A DNA stretch of 64,000 nucleotides, taken from NCBI RefSeq assembly GCF_037176765.1, contig NC_090023.1:148998366-149062365 (forward strand). Reading direction: 5' to 3'. This DNA is from Anolis sagrei (lineage: Eukaryota > Chordata > Lepidosauria > Squamata > Anolidae). Numbering within the stretch: position 1 is the stretch's first letter; each line of letters begins with the position of its first letter. The notes below the pieces were generated by a model. The model saw only the letters and a list, made by a program, of their open reading frames with translations, ran no database searches and was not told the DNA's origin. This document shows, one piece after another, positions 12,101 to 22,742 of this stretch. The position numbers and the translations under genes are program-made.

Positions 12101-14032
12101 ATGCAAAAATGTAGTTAACCATACTAGACAGTTCCAGAAACAGGGAATAATATATAAAAACATTTTACAGTTGTGAAATTTGCAAAGAAATGTATTTATT
12201 TCTGGGAAAGCAAAATGCTGCTCAGATATGCCCTAAACTAGTTCCACAAAGCAGTGACTGTTATTAAACTAAGTTGCATATATTTTGGGGCAGAGTACAA
12301 TATGAATTCCACTTTGCCCAAATGGGAATTAAAAAGTAATCCATTTATGCAACCATGGAAGTGTGCCTTATTATTAATTTCAATATTAGAAGTTTTAATG
12401 TAGAAAAGGGGATATAAGAATATTTATATTATATACATTGTGCATTTGATTATATGGTACTGTTCCACTATCTGGGTAGAGGCCAAAAGGCAGCACTAGA
12501 CAGAGAAGGATAGTCCAATTGGAGGGGGAGGGGGGGCGTTGAAGGAATAAAACAACTTTCCCTGTTTTCACTGATTATTCCCTCCTCCTCCTTCCCTTGT
12601 CATAAACGATGGTTGTTTCCACAGCAGCAACAAAGGTGGGGTAAATAATAGGAAAACAGGGGGAAATAATTTTAGTCCTTCACCACCCCCCGCTGTCTCC
12701 CCCATAAAATATACTATCTTTCTTTGTCTAGCATCCCCTTTTGGCCTCCGCCCAAATAATGGAACATGTAGTTGTTCATATAATACTTTTTAAATAAACA
12801 ACTATATCACTTTTTAAAGTGGTAATTGGTGATGCTGAAGCAACTGTTGCTCTTCCAGACTCAAAGAAAAGGTGGAATAACCAATCGAATTAACCCCTGG
12901 GTGAACTAATGAATTACCCTGTTACAGGTGTAGATCAACTGTAATCCTTCATATGAGGCAGGGGGGAAAGCTATTACTGAAGTGCAGCTATTGTTACCAC
13001 TCAGTAAGTAGAGATAAGTCTTGAGTCCAGTCTGGAGCAACTTTTGAAGATAAGTGTTTCCCCGAGTGCTCTTGGTCGGAGAATCACAGAGTTGGAAAAA
13101 GGGCAGTCTTATATCTAACAAGCAGTGTTCAAGATATTTTGATTGTGTTGTGAATGTGAAGTGCTTTTCTTTCCAATTTTGTCTAATGATTTCTTCTTTT
13201 ATGTGTGTTTCAGAAGCACATTCTGAAAAAAAGAAAGGAATCATAGAGATCATTGGAAGAAGAAAGGGGGAGACATAAAGACCTGAACGGTAGAAAATTA
13301 TTTAACAGGCCAGTTCTCAAAAGAGTTATAGGAAAGTTGTGGATATTGGTAATGATTACGAAGCTGAGTACTGTCATTTTTCTTTTCTTGAAAATAACAT
13401 CAACCATGTGTCTAAGATTTTACAGAGAATATATGCAATGGCGACAAGCTGTTTGGCAGAATTTTGGCTTAAGTGGTCTTTGATCCAGGTTACCTACAGC
13501 TAAGTCTTTGATAAAATATCAAGTTTTCATATATTATGTCTTATTTCTAAAGTGGTAGGAAAACAAATTGTGGTTGTAGGCTGCATGTGGTCCCCAAGGC
13601 TGCTTTTGCATTCTTCTCATAATGCCCCCTTGTTATTGTGTGCCTTCAAGTCCTTTCTGATGTATGCAACTTTAAGGATTTCTTGGTAAGATTTGTTCAG
13701 AGGACCTTTCTCTGAGGCTGTGAGATTGTGTCTTATCCAAAGTCACCCTTTAGGTTTCTATGGCCAAGCCAAAATTTGAACCCTGGTCTCCAGGGATATG
13801 GGCCAATACTCAAAGCACTAGAGCACACTGATTCAGGTAAGTAACAAGAAATACTTCCTCCATTTCCTTACGCATCTCCAAGGTAGATGTTTGGCCAAAC
13901 TTGATCCACATGATTGTCTGATCCTCCTCTATTCCATACCAGCCTTTGTAATTCAGAGAGGGCGGGTGTCTCGTAATGGCATCTGCTTTCTGAGCTATGG
14001 TTCTTGGAGGAACGGTTCTGTGCGTGGATCAT
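8961..14032 (-). CDS. DUSP13B: Dual-specificity phosphatase 13B (TMDP) orthologue
   Basis: Three coding exons (14032-13872, 10872-10652, 9154-8961) join on GT/AG sites into 191 codons; human TMDP is 198. The product is an atypical dual-specificity phosphatase that removes phosphate from Tyr and Ser/Thr; in mammals it is a testis and muscle enzyme acting on stress MAP kinases. The domain starts at [19 protein letters not shown], which parallels human DEVWPSLFLGDAYAARDK and separates this gene from DUSP13A and DUSP29. General acid is Asp102 (QAFDD), catalytic site HCAMGLSRS with Cys133+1 = Cys134 and Arg140. The third exon [12 protein letters not shown] is also TMDP-like. Start is the first Met after an in-frame stop, giving an N-terminus of the same length as human; a non-coding upstream exon is possible. 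It is the most downstream of the three tandem genes. Confidence 0.93.
9238..9781 (+). mobile_element. Internally deleted mariner in DUSP13B intron 2 flank
   Basis: Terminal inverted repeats of about 28 bp (CAGGGTGAGGCAGCATAACT at left, its near-perfect inverse at right) are flanked by TA at 9236-9237 and 9782-9783. The plus strand keeps the C-terminal third of a mariner transposase (9411-9677): [19 protein letters not shown], which holds the third catalytic Asp region, then [20 protein letters not shown]. At 544 bp it is under half of a full mariner (about 1.3 kb), so the N-terminal and central parts are gone. It lies inside DUSP13B intron 2, 84 bp upstream (in gene sense) of exon 3. Confidence 0.93.
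10652..10872 (-). CDS. DUSP13B: DUSP13B coding exon 2
   Basis: 221 nt, entered after AG at 10874-10873 and left at GT 10651-10650. Encodes [30 protein letters not shown] (general acid) and [11 protein letters not shown]. Open frames on the plus strand here are shadows. Confidence 0.95.
11695..12013 (-). mobile_element. tRNA-derived SINE, long-bodied type (antisense)
   Basis: Reverse complement of the element at 35157-35490: tRNA-like head at the right (reverse of 'gatggcacagcaggttaaac'), body, and a tail at the left giving ggtaaaggttttcccc. Flanked by a 10-bp duplication GGGAGTATAA (11685-11694, 12014-12023). It sits in DUSP13B intron 1. Family: squamate tRNA SINE with a TTTACCTTTAC-type 3' end. 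Confidence 0.9.
12461..12766. repeat. 306-bp imperfect foldback element
   Basis: The left arm begins TGTTCCACTATCTGGGTAGA and continues through gaggccaaaaggcagcac; the right arm is its inverse (ctagcatccccttttggcct, ataatggaaca). Arms are about 60 bp, separated by some 190 bp with C/G-rich runs. It resembles a non-autonomous DNA transposon, but I could not define a clear target duplication. In DUSP13B intron 1. Confidence 0.7.
13629..13838 (-). mobile_element. MIR-like tRNA SINE (antisense)
   Basis: The reverse complement has a B-box-like 'gggttcaaattttggc', then a body with 'gggtgactttggataaga' and a 3' end 'aaggacttgaaggcacac' shared with copies at 38155, 57095 and inside the hAT at 7971. 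It ends about 30 bp from DUSP13B exon 1. Confidence 0.7.
13872..14032 (-). CDS. DUSP13B: DUSP13B coding exon 1
   Basis: 161 nt: 53 codons plus two bases of codon 54. Starts at ATG 14032-14030; donor GT at 13871-13870 (gc|gtaagg). Encodes the variable N-terminus and the VWPNIYLGD entry to the phosphatase fold. Too short and split for simple open-frame detection. Confidence 0.88.
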
Positions 14033-14175
14033 ACCTTCTTTCTGGTTTCATGCACTCAGCATATGGTCTTTCTGGAAACAAAGGGAAGAGAAAGCTTTTC
14101 GTTTTGACATATGCAAAAATGAATTCCATGTATGTGAGTGAACAAGCAAGTAGAAGGAAGACAAGCACATTACTC

Positions 14176-14465
14176 CAGGCATGTAGCCGCGGGGAGGGGG
14201 GGGGGCTTGAGGGGCTTCAGCCGCCCCTGAAATTCTCATGGTGGTTCGCGAAAAGGCCTTACTGGTGCATTATTTAAACTGTTATGTTTATTCATATCAT
14301 GATCTGATCACCATACTCAATATATCCCATATGCATGGGGGTATTGGGGTAATTATACAAAAGGTTTGCTAGGCTAGACCCTCTTTCACTCAAACTCAGC
14401 CCCCCCGAACCCACCCTGAAAAAAACTCAGCCCCCCCCCGAATTGAAATCCTGGCTATGGGCCTG
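14176..14465. mobile_element. Non-autonomous hAT, copy 1 of inverted pair
   Basis: Imperfect 13-bp ends (CAGGCATGTAGCC; right end ggctatgggcctg) with a perfect 8-bp duplication CATTACTC (14168-14175, 14466-14473). Interior has G-run and C-run segments near each end and an AT-rich core with 'catatgcatgggggtattgg'. No protein encoded. A second copy lies 2.7 kb away in the opposite orientation. Confidence 0.93.
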
Positions 14466-14851
14466 CATTACTCCATTCTTACTTTGACTCTCTCCTTGGT
14501 TTCTGTGATAGCTGTGAATCACATGAGGCTTCTTCATCCCAAGTGAACATGAACATTCAGCAGGCTGACCTTCCTCTTACAGCCCATGAGGTTCATATAC
14601 TTGGCCTAGAAGAGGCTCTTCCACTTCCCCTCCAGCATATAAATCAAGCAGGAAGGTATAGGATGGGTTATGGGTCAACACAATAAAATGTGTCACTGTC
14701 ATGGTCATTATTCTATTGAACATCCAGTTTCACCCCTTTATGAGCCAGATCAGCAAAAAGAAAAGAAAACACACACAAAAATACAAGGCATCTGGAACAA
14801 GGGTGTGTGTATGATAGTTATTTCCCACTATAGGTAAAGGGCTATACACTG

Positions 14852-14960
14852 TGGCCCCATCTACGCTGCCATATAAAATTCAGATTATCTGCTTTGAACT
14901 GGATTATATAGTAGACTCATATAGTCCAGTTCAAAACAGATGATGTTTTTAAAACCCACG
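14852..14960. repeat. Palindromic MITE ('ccatctacactgccatata' family)
   Basis: Starts ggccccatctacgctgccat, with arms 'ctgctttgaactggattata' and its inverse around 14913. Same family as 36660-36745 and the related copies at 31333, 50534 and 57471. Right end is eroded. Confidence 0.7.
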
Positions 14961-15147
14961 TTGGCACCGATTTTGACGCTGTGTGGAAACACTCTTAGAG
15001 AAGGAACACTCATTAGTTTTTGCCAGCTCCTCCCTCTGAAATATAGCTTACAGCACCTAGTATTAATTGACATTCCCCCATTCAAGTGCTAACAAGGATT
15101 GATTTTGCTTAGTTTCCAAAATCAGAGCATAACTGGTGCCTTTGGAG

Positions 15148-15544
15148 CAGTGGTTCCCAACCTTTTTTTTGACCAGGGACCACTCTACAACATTAGTACC
15201 AAAAGAGTTATGAATCAGTTTTTGGTCAACTTTAGATTCGGTTTGGTTATTTGGGGTGCTGATTCAAAAAACTGCATTGGATAGACCACATCAGCTCTAG
15301 TTTCTGATACAGAACATATGCCATCCAGCAGTTGCCATCTGTTAGTCCACAGAAAACCATATTTAATCATCCAGAGCTGATGTGGTCTATCCAAGGGGGC
15401 AGTCTGGTCTCTGACAGGGAAGGAGTGGCAGGTGACGCGAAAGGAGCAGAAATAAAATAAAATAAAGAGGACGGAGTCTTACAGAGCAGATTTTCGTCCT
15501 TGCGGCCCACTGGTGGTCCGCAGCACACAGGTTAAGAACCACTG
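15148..15544. mobile_element. Non-autonomous hAT (CAGTGGTTCCCAAC family)
   Basis: Ends CAGTGGTTCCCAACC and ggttaagaaccactg, flanked by 8-bp duplicates matching at 6 of 8 (ctttggag / ctttaggg). Contains a partial internal repeat of the 'gctgatgtggtctatccaa' segment in inverse orientation. Sister to 3085-3397 and 37500-37647. Confidence 0.85.
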
Positions 15545-17193
15545 CTTTAGGGTATTTAGACCTGCTGTCTTTCGAATTCTTGCAAAAAATAGAAATAAAG
15601 AATGGGTGTGGACAGGGAAGTGGCAAGAGTAACGCAAAACGGTATTGGACAAACCATCACAAATTGCCAGTCTGGAGGAATCTTACTCTTCCCCTGCAGG
15701 GTCAGACTTCCCATTAATTAGTTGCCTGTGCTTGTAAGAGCCCTTATTCTGTAATGGCTGAATCTACTCAAGAGGCTTTGCTGAGGGGCTTTATTGAATG
15801 CCTTTCACACATGAGAAAACTTTGAGAAACCTTTTGGGAAAGTCATGCTGAATTTTGTTCTTCATTTTAGATTCAAGAATGCTTTACACCAGTGTAAATG
15901 GCGAGGAACTTAGGATCATGGGTCTGTATATTTAGAAATTCAAAATCCTTAGACAAATCCTCCCACCTGCTCACTCCGTCGCCCTTTAAATGCTGTTTCT
16001 TTGGCTTTCTGCCTCTAATATAATAAAGTGGTTAGGTTTGATGACCAGAAGGTTCTGTGAAACAACTTGGAATATGGTTCCATTTTCACCTCTTGATGCA
16101 GTATATGTCTTGGGGATGCTTAGCATCGCAGAGGTTGTAATTGGCCTAATGAGGTCAACAAGATAAAATTGGTATCTTGGCAGAGATTTTGTTTCTCTTT
16201 AGATACTAATCACTAATGCTACTCTGGAGACAGTGAAAGACATGGCTGGAAACTGATACCGTTTTAGCTAATTGAAAATAATCTCAATCTGATGCTGCAA
16301 AAAACCCCAAAAAACCTGAATATGGTTATTTCTAAGGAAATTCTTCTGGGAAGAAAACTTTTCAAAGGTGTCAGGAGGTTTTGTTAGAAACACCATTTCT
16401 GAAATGGGGCTTGAGCAGAATTAGGACAGTTTTTGAAAAATTGATGTTAACTTTATGAGAATATTTATCTTGGGGAGTGTTATTTCTAAAAGATATGCAG
16501 AACTCTTTTTCCAACAAGTGTCCAGCTTTTCTGTATATATGATATATTTCCCCATTTAATTTTTATAATGGAAATAGAAGCCTATTCGGAATATTGATGG
16601 AGGAAGAAGGAATATAGCTCTCTTTCCCTGCAATAGAACCTGATATTTTGAGAAACTGGTGGAAGTGGACATTTTTGTTTTAACAAGATTTTTCAGATTT
16701 GTAAACCCTCTATTGGCCTCTGACAAGTCACTACTGTCTTTTTTTCTTTCTGTCCCAGTTTCTACAGTGCAAGGAGTGTTGCAATCATGTTGTCTATCAC
16801 AGCACCCTCACCCCAAAGAATTTATAGTTTACCAAGGCAATAAGCCAGAATGAAATATTGTTACCCTTCCTCTCATATGAAGTCTCTTGTGCTCCACCAT
16901 GAACAAGCAGCAGCTCACCTTCTCTAGAAGTCAGTTTTTCCCATTTTCCCAATTTTTGGCCTAACTCTTTAATCTTTACTGATCTGGATCAGCACACATT
17001 CGTAGGGAGCCAGGCCTCCTTAAACATGAATTGGCCAGGGTCGAGCGACGATCACTTGGAGCAGGGTCCAACCGAGAGTCTCTCTCACTGGGTTCAGAAA
17101 TTTTTAATGGGCACTCAGTTCTGACTCTGCCCTGATCACATGGAGCCCAGGCTTTTTAATTTCCGCTAGTCTGCAACAGTGCTTGTCTCATGG
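15545..17193. other. Intergenic stretch, no feature recognised
   Basis: No exon, element ends or tandem repeats seen. Short open frames show no conserved motif. Confidence 0.55.
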
Positions 17194-17201
17194 ACCCCGA
17201 C

Positions 17202-17494
17202 CAGGCCCATAGCCAGGATTTCATTTCATTTCGGGGGGGGGGGGGGTTCGGGGGAAGCTGAGTTTCGGGGGGGGGGCGAGTCTGAGTGAAAGAGGGTCTA
17301 GCCTAGCAAACCTTTTGTATCATTACCCCAATACTCCCATGCATATGGGATATATTGAGTATGGTGATCAGATCATGATATGAATAAACCTAACAGTTTA
17401 AATAATGCACCAGTAAGGCCTTTTCGCGAAACACCATTAGAATTTCAGGGGGGCCTAAGCCCCTCAAGCCCCCCCCCCCCCGGCTACATGCCTG
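17202..17494. mobile_element. Non-autonomous hAT, copy 2 of inverted pair
   Basis: Reverse-complement copy of 14176-14465: left end CAGGCCCATAGCC, right end ggctacatgcctg. The 8-bp flanks match at 6 of 8 (accccgac / accctggc). G-runs of different lengths from copy 1 show independent slippage. Confidence 0.9.
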
Positions 17495-18179
17495 ACCCTG
17501 GCCCATGGTGAGAAGTTTTTCTAGGGATAAACTAAATATTCAGTTAACCAAAATGAAATGTATCTTTATGATGCTACAATTTATTTTCTACCATGAACTT
17601 CAGAACACTTTCTATCCTTGACTCTGTCTATTCTATATCCACATTCTACTTGGACCAAATATGCACACTTGTGCAGGAGCTAAATAATTAAAGAAATAAA
17701 GGAAATAATCTTTCCAACCCCTCTATGCATGCCCACTTCACCACCATCTTGGCATACCAGACCTTGCTTCTTTCCTGCATTTTCCCAACTATTCACTATG
17801 CTTTATTTCATTTTAGACTTATTTTATTTCTATAAATATATTAAATAAAAGGCAAACTATAGTGAACTTTCCTAACCTCTGCCTGACCCCAGACAGAGCC
17901 AACAATTCTGGAATTTCCCTCAACACCTAAGGCAAAAGATGTAGCTGAGATATTATTTCCCTGCAACTGGGCAGATGGCCCTATGGTTGTCATCAGGGAT
18001 CCCCCTCCAAAGGAAATATGATTACTCTGACATTCCAATAGGCTCACTCTTTGTTTGCTGTATCTAGGAATGGACTAGAAAGATCATTACACATTATCTC
18101 CAGAATCCTGAACTCAACATTTGCCTAATGCCATCATCTCCACGACTGGATGTTCATTGTCTCCTAAAATTCTATCTTA

Positions 18180-18640
18180 AGCTTCAAGGTATGGATGCAG
18201 CTTCCTGGAAGCCTATCTCTGCCCCAAGAGATGACTCCAACATCTGATTGGCAGCCCTAGGGCATTCCCACCTGGCTGTGTCATTGGGGACAGAGCCACT
18301 CACCCAGCGAGCCAGCCTGAGCCCACCCCTTGGCCAATCAGGAGTGATGGCAGCACTGGCTGGCTTCTGGCACTCAGCCAATCAGGATGAGGGAAGGAAT
18401 TTCAAAACTACACAATGTTAATGCATGGGCTTTCTACTGTATAAAAATGATTTTGCATTCCATAATGCTTATGCTTGTACATTTTGGCATCTGTTGTGTA
18501 CATTGCATCCCTTCTGCAGATTTAATAAAGACTGTCATTTGCCTTTAACTGATGGGTCCTGTTCTTTTCCTGGAACGTTGATGACTAGCAGACCTCACCA
18601 GGCATGGGCCCTCCTTTTCTGCGGTCCTTAGGAACCAAAT
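18180..18640 (+). mobile_element. Possible old LTR fragment
   Basis: Plus strand has two 'gccaatcagga' CCAAT-like boxes (near 18332 and 18378), a TATA-like tataaaaatg at 18440 and an aataaa at 18524 followed by a T/G-rich stretch, an order typical of a retroviral LTR. No second LTR or internal genes are seen, and the ends are not fixed. Treat as a broken fossil of uncertain family. Confidence 0.35.
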
Positions 18641-19815
18641 TTCAATTACAAAACTAAAAGAGCGATAGCCATGATAGAATTTCCTATGCCCCAGGCTTGG
18701 AGGAACTGCCTATTCAGACCACAGAAATTATCTTTGATTCCTAAAATTGATTTCATTTAGGAATTAATTTTTTTTTTTTTTGCTGTAACTTTGCTTTAAA
18801 GAAGTCCACCAAGGAAGATTGTGTGGAAAGAAGATTGGGTTGGAAATACAGATGCTTCCAAGAGATGGACCCAAATCAAAATTGCTATAACTCTGCAACC
18901 ACAAACCACCCATGAATGAAACTCTTACCCCTTGAAAGGAATGGGAATAGAGTTTCAAATGATTACCACTAAATGCCGCTCCCAGTGCACAAACAGTCCC
19001 TAGCTTTAGTCATCTGTAAGATGGTGACTATGCAACATAAGGCCTAATGAGATGTTATCTATTTGTGGAGTTATTTTTTTTAGATTTGTATCAACTCAAA
19101 ATGGTTACTAAAACTTGATAAGTCATTAAACTGCTTGGGATTTTTTTGTGAAATTTTAACATGTTGCCATTGTGAAATCTACTACTTTGAAACCATATCC
19201 ATCATTTTTATGGACTCAGTTCTTGGGGCTAATTCACATATATCTTTGAGGAATCAGGAGAGCCTGACTGGTTTTCAGAACTCCTCTGTCTCCATTTTTT
19301 TGCCAGAACTTGATCCCAAGTCTCCATTTTTATGGGTCACCTCCAGGCTGGAGGTGAGTGTGGAAATTCTTTAGTTTTGTGGGGTTTGACCTCAAGCAAG
19401 GGGAAAGGGCTGTGTGTAAATCTTCAGCTCAGCTGGTAGAGCAACATTTCCAAGGCTTAATTGATGTGTGGCTGGAATTTACAAAGACTCTCCAGGAGGT
19501 CTCTGTCTTCATTTAATTAGTTTCTTTCCCATCCTTGTGGTGTGGCAGTGCTCCCCCCCCCTTCTTTCTCACTAGAAACAAATGGACTGTGTTAAATGTT
19601 CCTTGCCCCATCTCCCTAAATACTATGAGAAGGAATAATTTCAGTTTTTTCCCACTTTGATTTGGCAATAGTACCTCCTGCAAGAAAAACTCTTCTCTTA
19701 ATTTCAAAATAAGAAAACATATCCCCCTATATTTCAATAACAAGCTTTGAGCAAGGGCAGTAGGTACTAAATGCATAATTCTTAATTACATTAATAGAAG
19801 GTATCCCTACATTTA
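18641..19815. other. Intergenic stretch, no feature recognised
   Basis: AT-rich with short homopolymer runs at about 18769-18781; no exon or mobile element ends seen. Confidence 0.5.
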
Positions 19816-19831
19816 AGGTTTTGGCCTACAG

Positions 19832-20106
19832 AGCCCCCGGTGGCGCAGTGGGTTAAACCCCTGTGCTGGCAGGACAGAAGACTGACAGGTGACAGGTTCG
19901 AATCCGGGGAGAGGCGGATGAGCTCCCTCTATCAACTCCAGTTCCTCATGCAGGGACATGAGAGAAGCATCCCACAAGGATGATAAAAAAACATCAAATC
20001 ATCAGGGTGTTTCCTAGGCAATGTCCTTGCAGACGGCCAATTCTCTCACACCAGAAGCGACTTGCAGTTTCTCAAGTCACTCCTGACATGACCACAAAAA
20101 AAAAAA
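19832..20106 (+). mobile_element. Sauria SINE, short-bodied type, copy 1
   Basis: tRNA-like head with A box TGGCGCAGTGG (19842-19852) and B box GGTTCGAATCC (19895-19905), then the body with 'cagggacatgagagaagcat' and 'ccagaagcgacttgcagttt' and an A-rich tail. Flanked by a 13-bp duplication AAGGTTTTGGCCT (19816-19828, 20107-20119), showing LINE-driven insertion. The 3' part of such SINEs is known to resemble BovB. Confidence 0.94.
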
Positions 20107-21129
20107 AAGGTTTTGGCCTGAAAACTTCAGAGCCCAGGTTAACCCTGAACTGGTACATATTGGTTCATGGTGAAAAATACAGAGTGGATTTGAACATTCC
20201 TTCCAAAGAAGCGAGAAGTGGATGTTCTAGTGAAATGACCTGAAACAACTGAGTAGTTTGAACGATACTTCAAATATGATGTTTCAAAAGCTCTAGATTT
20301 GATTGATATGGGAAGAATTGTTGTTCTTTGCTGCTATATGGCTTTCACTGTCTGAATTACCCTGCTTAGAAAGTACTTTTGGTTCCATTAAAGAATACAT
20401 ATGAATTTCCTGCCAGGATGCGAAGTGAAGGAATTGAGAGAACTGTGCATTTGGCAGGCTCATCCGGTGGTGGGCTACACTCGGTTTGCTGGCATGTGAA
20501 TGCCTGCTTTAGTAAAACACAGGCTGATAGGAGGCTTCCTAATGAGATGAGCCCTTTTTTCTTGTTTTCCAGATCACAGTGATCATAGGGGAAGGGAGGG
20601 AGTGTTACCTGGTACCTTTTTATCTTTTTCCTGTCTTCTATAAGGCCCTTGAATTCTCCTCTGACTCCTTCCTTGTTTCAGCTGCAAGCGTAAGGCAGCC
20701 TGCCTCTCCAGTCGTTCTTGCTTGGTTTCTTTTCTTAGCCACCAATGTCCAACCCACTTGTTGGCTTGGGATAAACAGAGTGCCTCCCCCGTGATCTTAT
20801 GGATTAAGTTGCTGATATACTCTGCTATTTGAAGTGCTTGTAGTTGTATGCCTTGAAGCAAGCTGTGTGGGCTGTTCTATGACTGTAATTAGAGGTGAAA
20901 GGGAAGGAGGGCATCTCATTTACATCTACAGGAGCTTCAGTCTGAGATAACATAGATTAGTAAAGATTATGAAAATGTATCCTGGAGGAGGCTTGTACTA
21001 AGGCATTTCCCAAGGCTACAGATTGATAGAATAGGAGACTTGGGAAAGTGTATTAGTTGTAACCGTATTGTTTTACTGAAAGAATTTCAGTAACTATGTC
21101 TCTTGAGGGAATAGCTCTTTTCTAAATAG

Positions 21130-21870
21130 ATTACTGAATAGATTTCTGCAATGTGCTCTACGTAGGGTTGCCTTTGAAAACTGTTCAGAAGCTTCAAATG
21201 GTCCAAAATGCGGCAGCGTGGTTACTAACAGGAGCAGCACTCAGGGAACACACTACTCCTCCATTGCACCAGCTCCACTGGCTGCCAATTTGCTACGGAG
21301 CACAATTCAAAGTGCTGGCTTTAGCCTATAAAGCCCTAAATGACTCCAGTCCAGAATACCTGTCCGAACGTATCTCCCCCTTTGAACCATCTAGGAGCTT
21401 AAGATCGTCTGGGGAGGCCCTGCTCTCAATCCCACCTGCCTTGCAAGTGCGATTGACAGAGACAAAGGACAGGGCCTTCTCAGTGGTGGCCCCCTGGCTA
21501 TGGAACTCCCTCCCCAGGGATATTAGATCAGCCTCCTCCTTCCTGACTTTCCAAAAAAAAAAAAAAAAAAAGTAAAGACCTGGCTCTTTGAGCAAGCTTT
21601 TGAGAATGCAACGGAATAGATAACACGGAACTATGAATGATGAACATGGAATGGCCAGACAATGTTACTGGATAACGTTTTTAACAAGATGACACCAATG
21701 ATTATACGCTTTAACTGTTTTTATTTATGTTTTATATTGTAATGTTGTTTTTAATTGCACTTTTATGAATGCCTGACATCAAATTGTGCCAATCTGTAAC
21801 CTGCCTTGAGTTGCCGCATGTCTGAGAAAGGTGAGCTATAAATATTGTAAATAAATAAATAAATAAATCT
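21130..21870 (+). mobile_element. L2/CR1-like LINE 3' end
   Basis: Encodes NVLYVGLPLK-like reverse-transcriptase C-terminus (MLYVGLPLKTVQKLQ, LHQLHWLPI, RAFSVVAPWLWNSLPRD), read almost unbroken for 140 codons before an A-run, then a 3' UTR and an AAAT-repeat tail at about 21850-21868. 5' truncated; younger looking than the copy at 5313. Confidence 0.88.
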
Positions 21871-21952
21871 TGCCCTTTCCCCTATTATACAAGAAATATG
21901 AAATATTGATACATTGTCTTGGGCTTTTCACTTTTTCTAGCCTACCTAGAAA

Positions 21953-22055
21953 TCATAGAATCATAGAGTTGGAAGAGACTTTGTGGGCCATCCAGTCCAA
22001 CCGTCTGCCGAGAAGCAGGAAAATCACATTCAAAGCACCCCCGACAGATGGGTGA
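21953..22055 (-). mobile_element. CR1-like LINE 3' fragment (antisense)
   Basis: 'aatcatagagttggaagaga' followed by 'gccatccagtccaacc' and 'aaagcacccccgacagat' is the antisense of the CR1 3' UTR common in sauropsids. Only about 100 bp remains. Confidence 0.8.
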
Positions 22056-22233
22056 GTTCAGACTTGAAAGATAGAATGCGGTCCTGTATATACACACCAC
22101 ATTATGCTAATATCTCAGTCTTCAAGGGAGAAATCCATTCAAAGGTTTGGGGAAAGTCATCTGGGAGAGATCTCATTCAGATTCAGCACACTTAGAAATT
22201 TCCCAGCCATAGGAAACTTCAGCCTATTTTCAA

Positions 22234-22475
22234 GAATGGAGAGACACTGTGCTCGTCACATGAGTTAAACTACTTCCAGTCTTCATGCATAGTCCTCCAT
22301 GGTTAGAAAGAAGCAGAAGTGTCCTGAAAGGAGGGAACTCTGGCAATCTGACCTCATCACATTGATAAATTTTCCCCTGGTAGGATACTTTTTTCTATCA
22401 TGGAGAGGCACGGAACTCATCATATGTTCCAGGGTTGAAAAGAAGTAGAAATGTCCTGAAAGGAGGGAATTATGA
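22234..22475 (+). repeat. Two diverged direct repeats, period about 160 bp
   Basis: 'gttagaaagaagcagaagtg' + tcctgaaaggaggga near 22300-22335 recurs as gttgaaaagaagtagaaatg + tcctgaaaggaggga near 22434-22470; both are preceded by 'atggagag.cac'. Local duplication, no coding content. Confidence 0.6.
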
Positions 22476-22604
22476 ACATGAGCCAGCAATCCTATCTAGA
22501 ACTCTTACCTATTATTGTGCTTTACTCCCATGGTTACAACTTTACTCTCATTGTTACAACCATCAAAATTCCCATCCTGTTTCATTGCCCAACTGTCAGC
22601 AGTC

Positions 22605-22742
22605 TATTGTATCCTATGGGGTTGAATGCAGAGCAATAGGATCCCATGGAAAGCAGTGGTTTTAACTTGGCCCACTGTTTCTTGTATCCTATGGGGTTTG
22701 GTGCAGAACAATAGGATCCCATAGAAAGAAGTGGTTTAAAAC
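22605..22742 (+). repeat. Tandem duplication, period about 75 bp
   Basis: Two units (22605-22666 and 22680-22742) share tgtatcctatggggttt.. , caataggatcccat and gaaag.agtggttt. About 85% alike by eye. Confidence 0.85.

Noticed and set aside
19832-19905. tRNA gene
   Set aside because: A and B boxes belong to the SINE head; there is no cloverleaf, and a SINE body follows.
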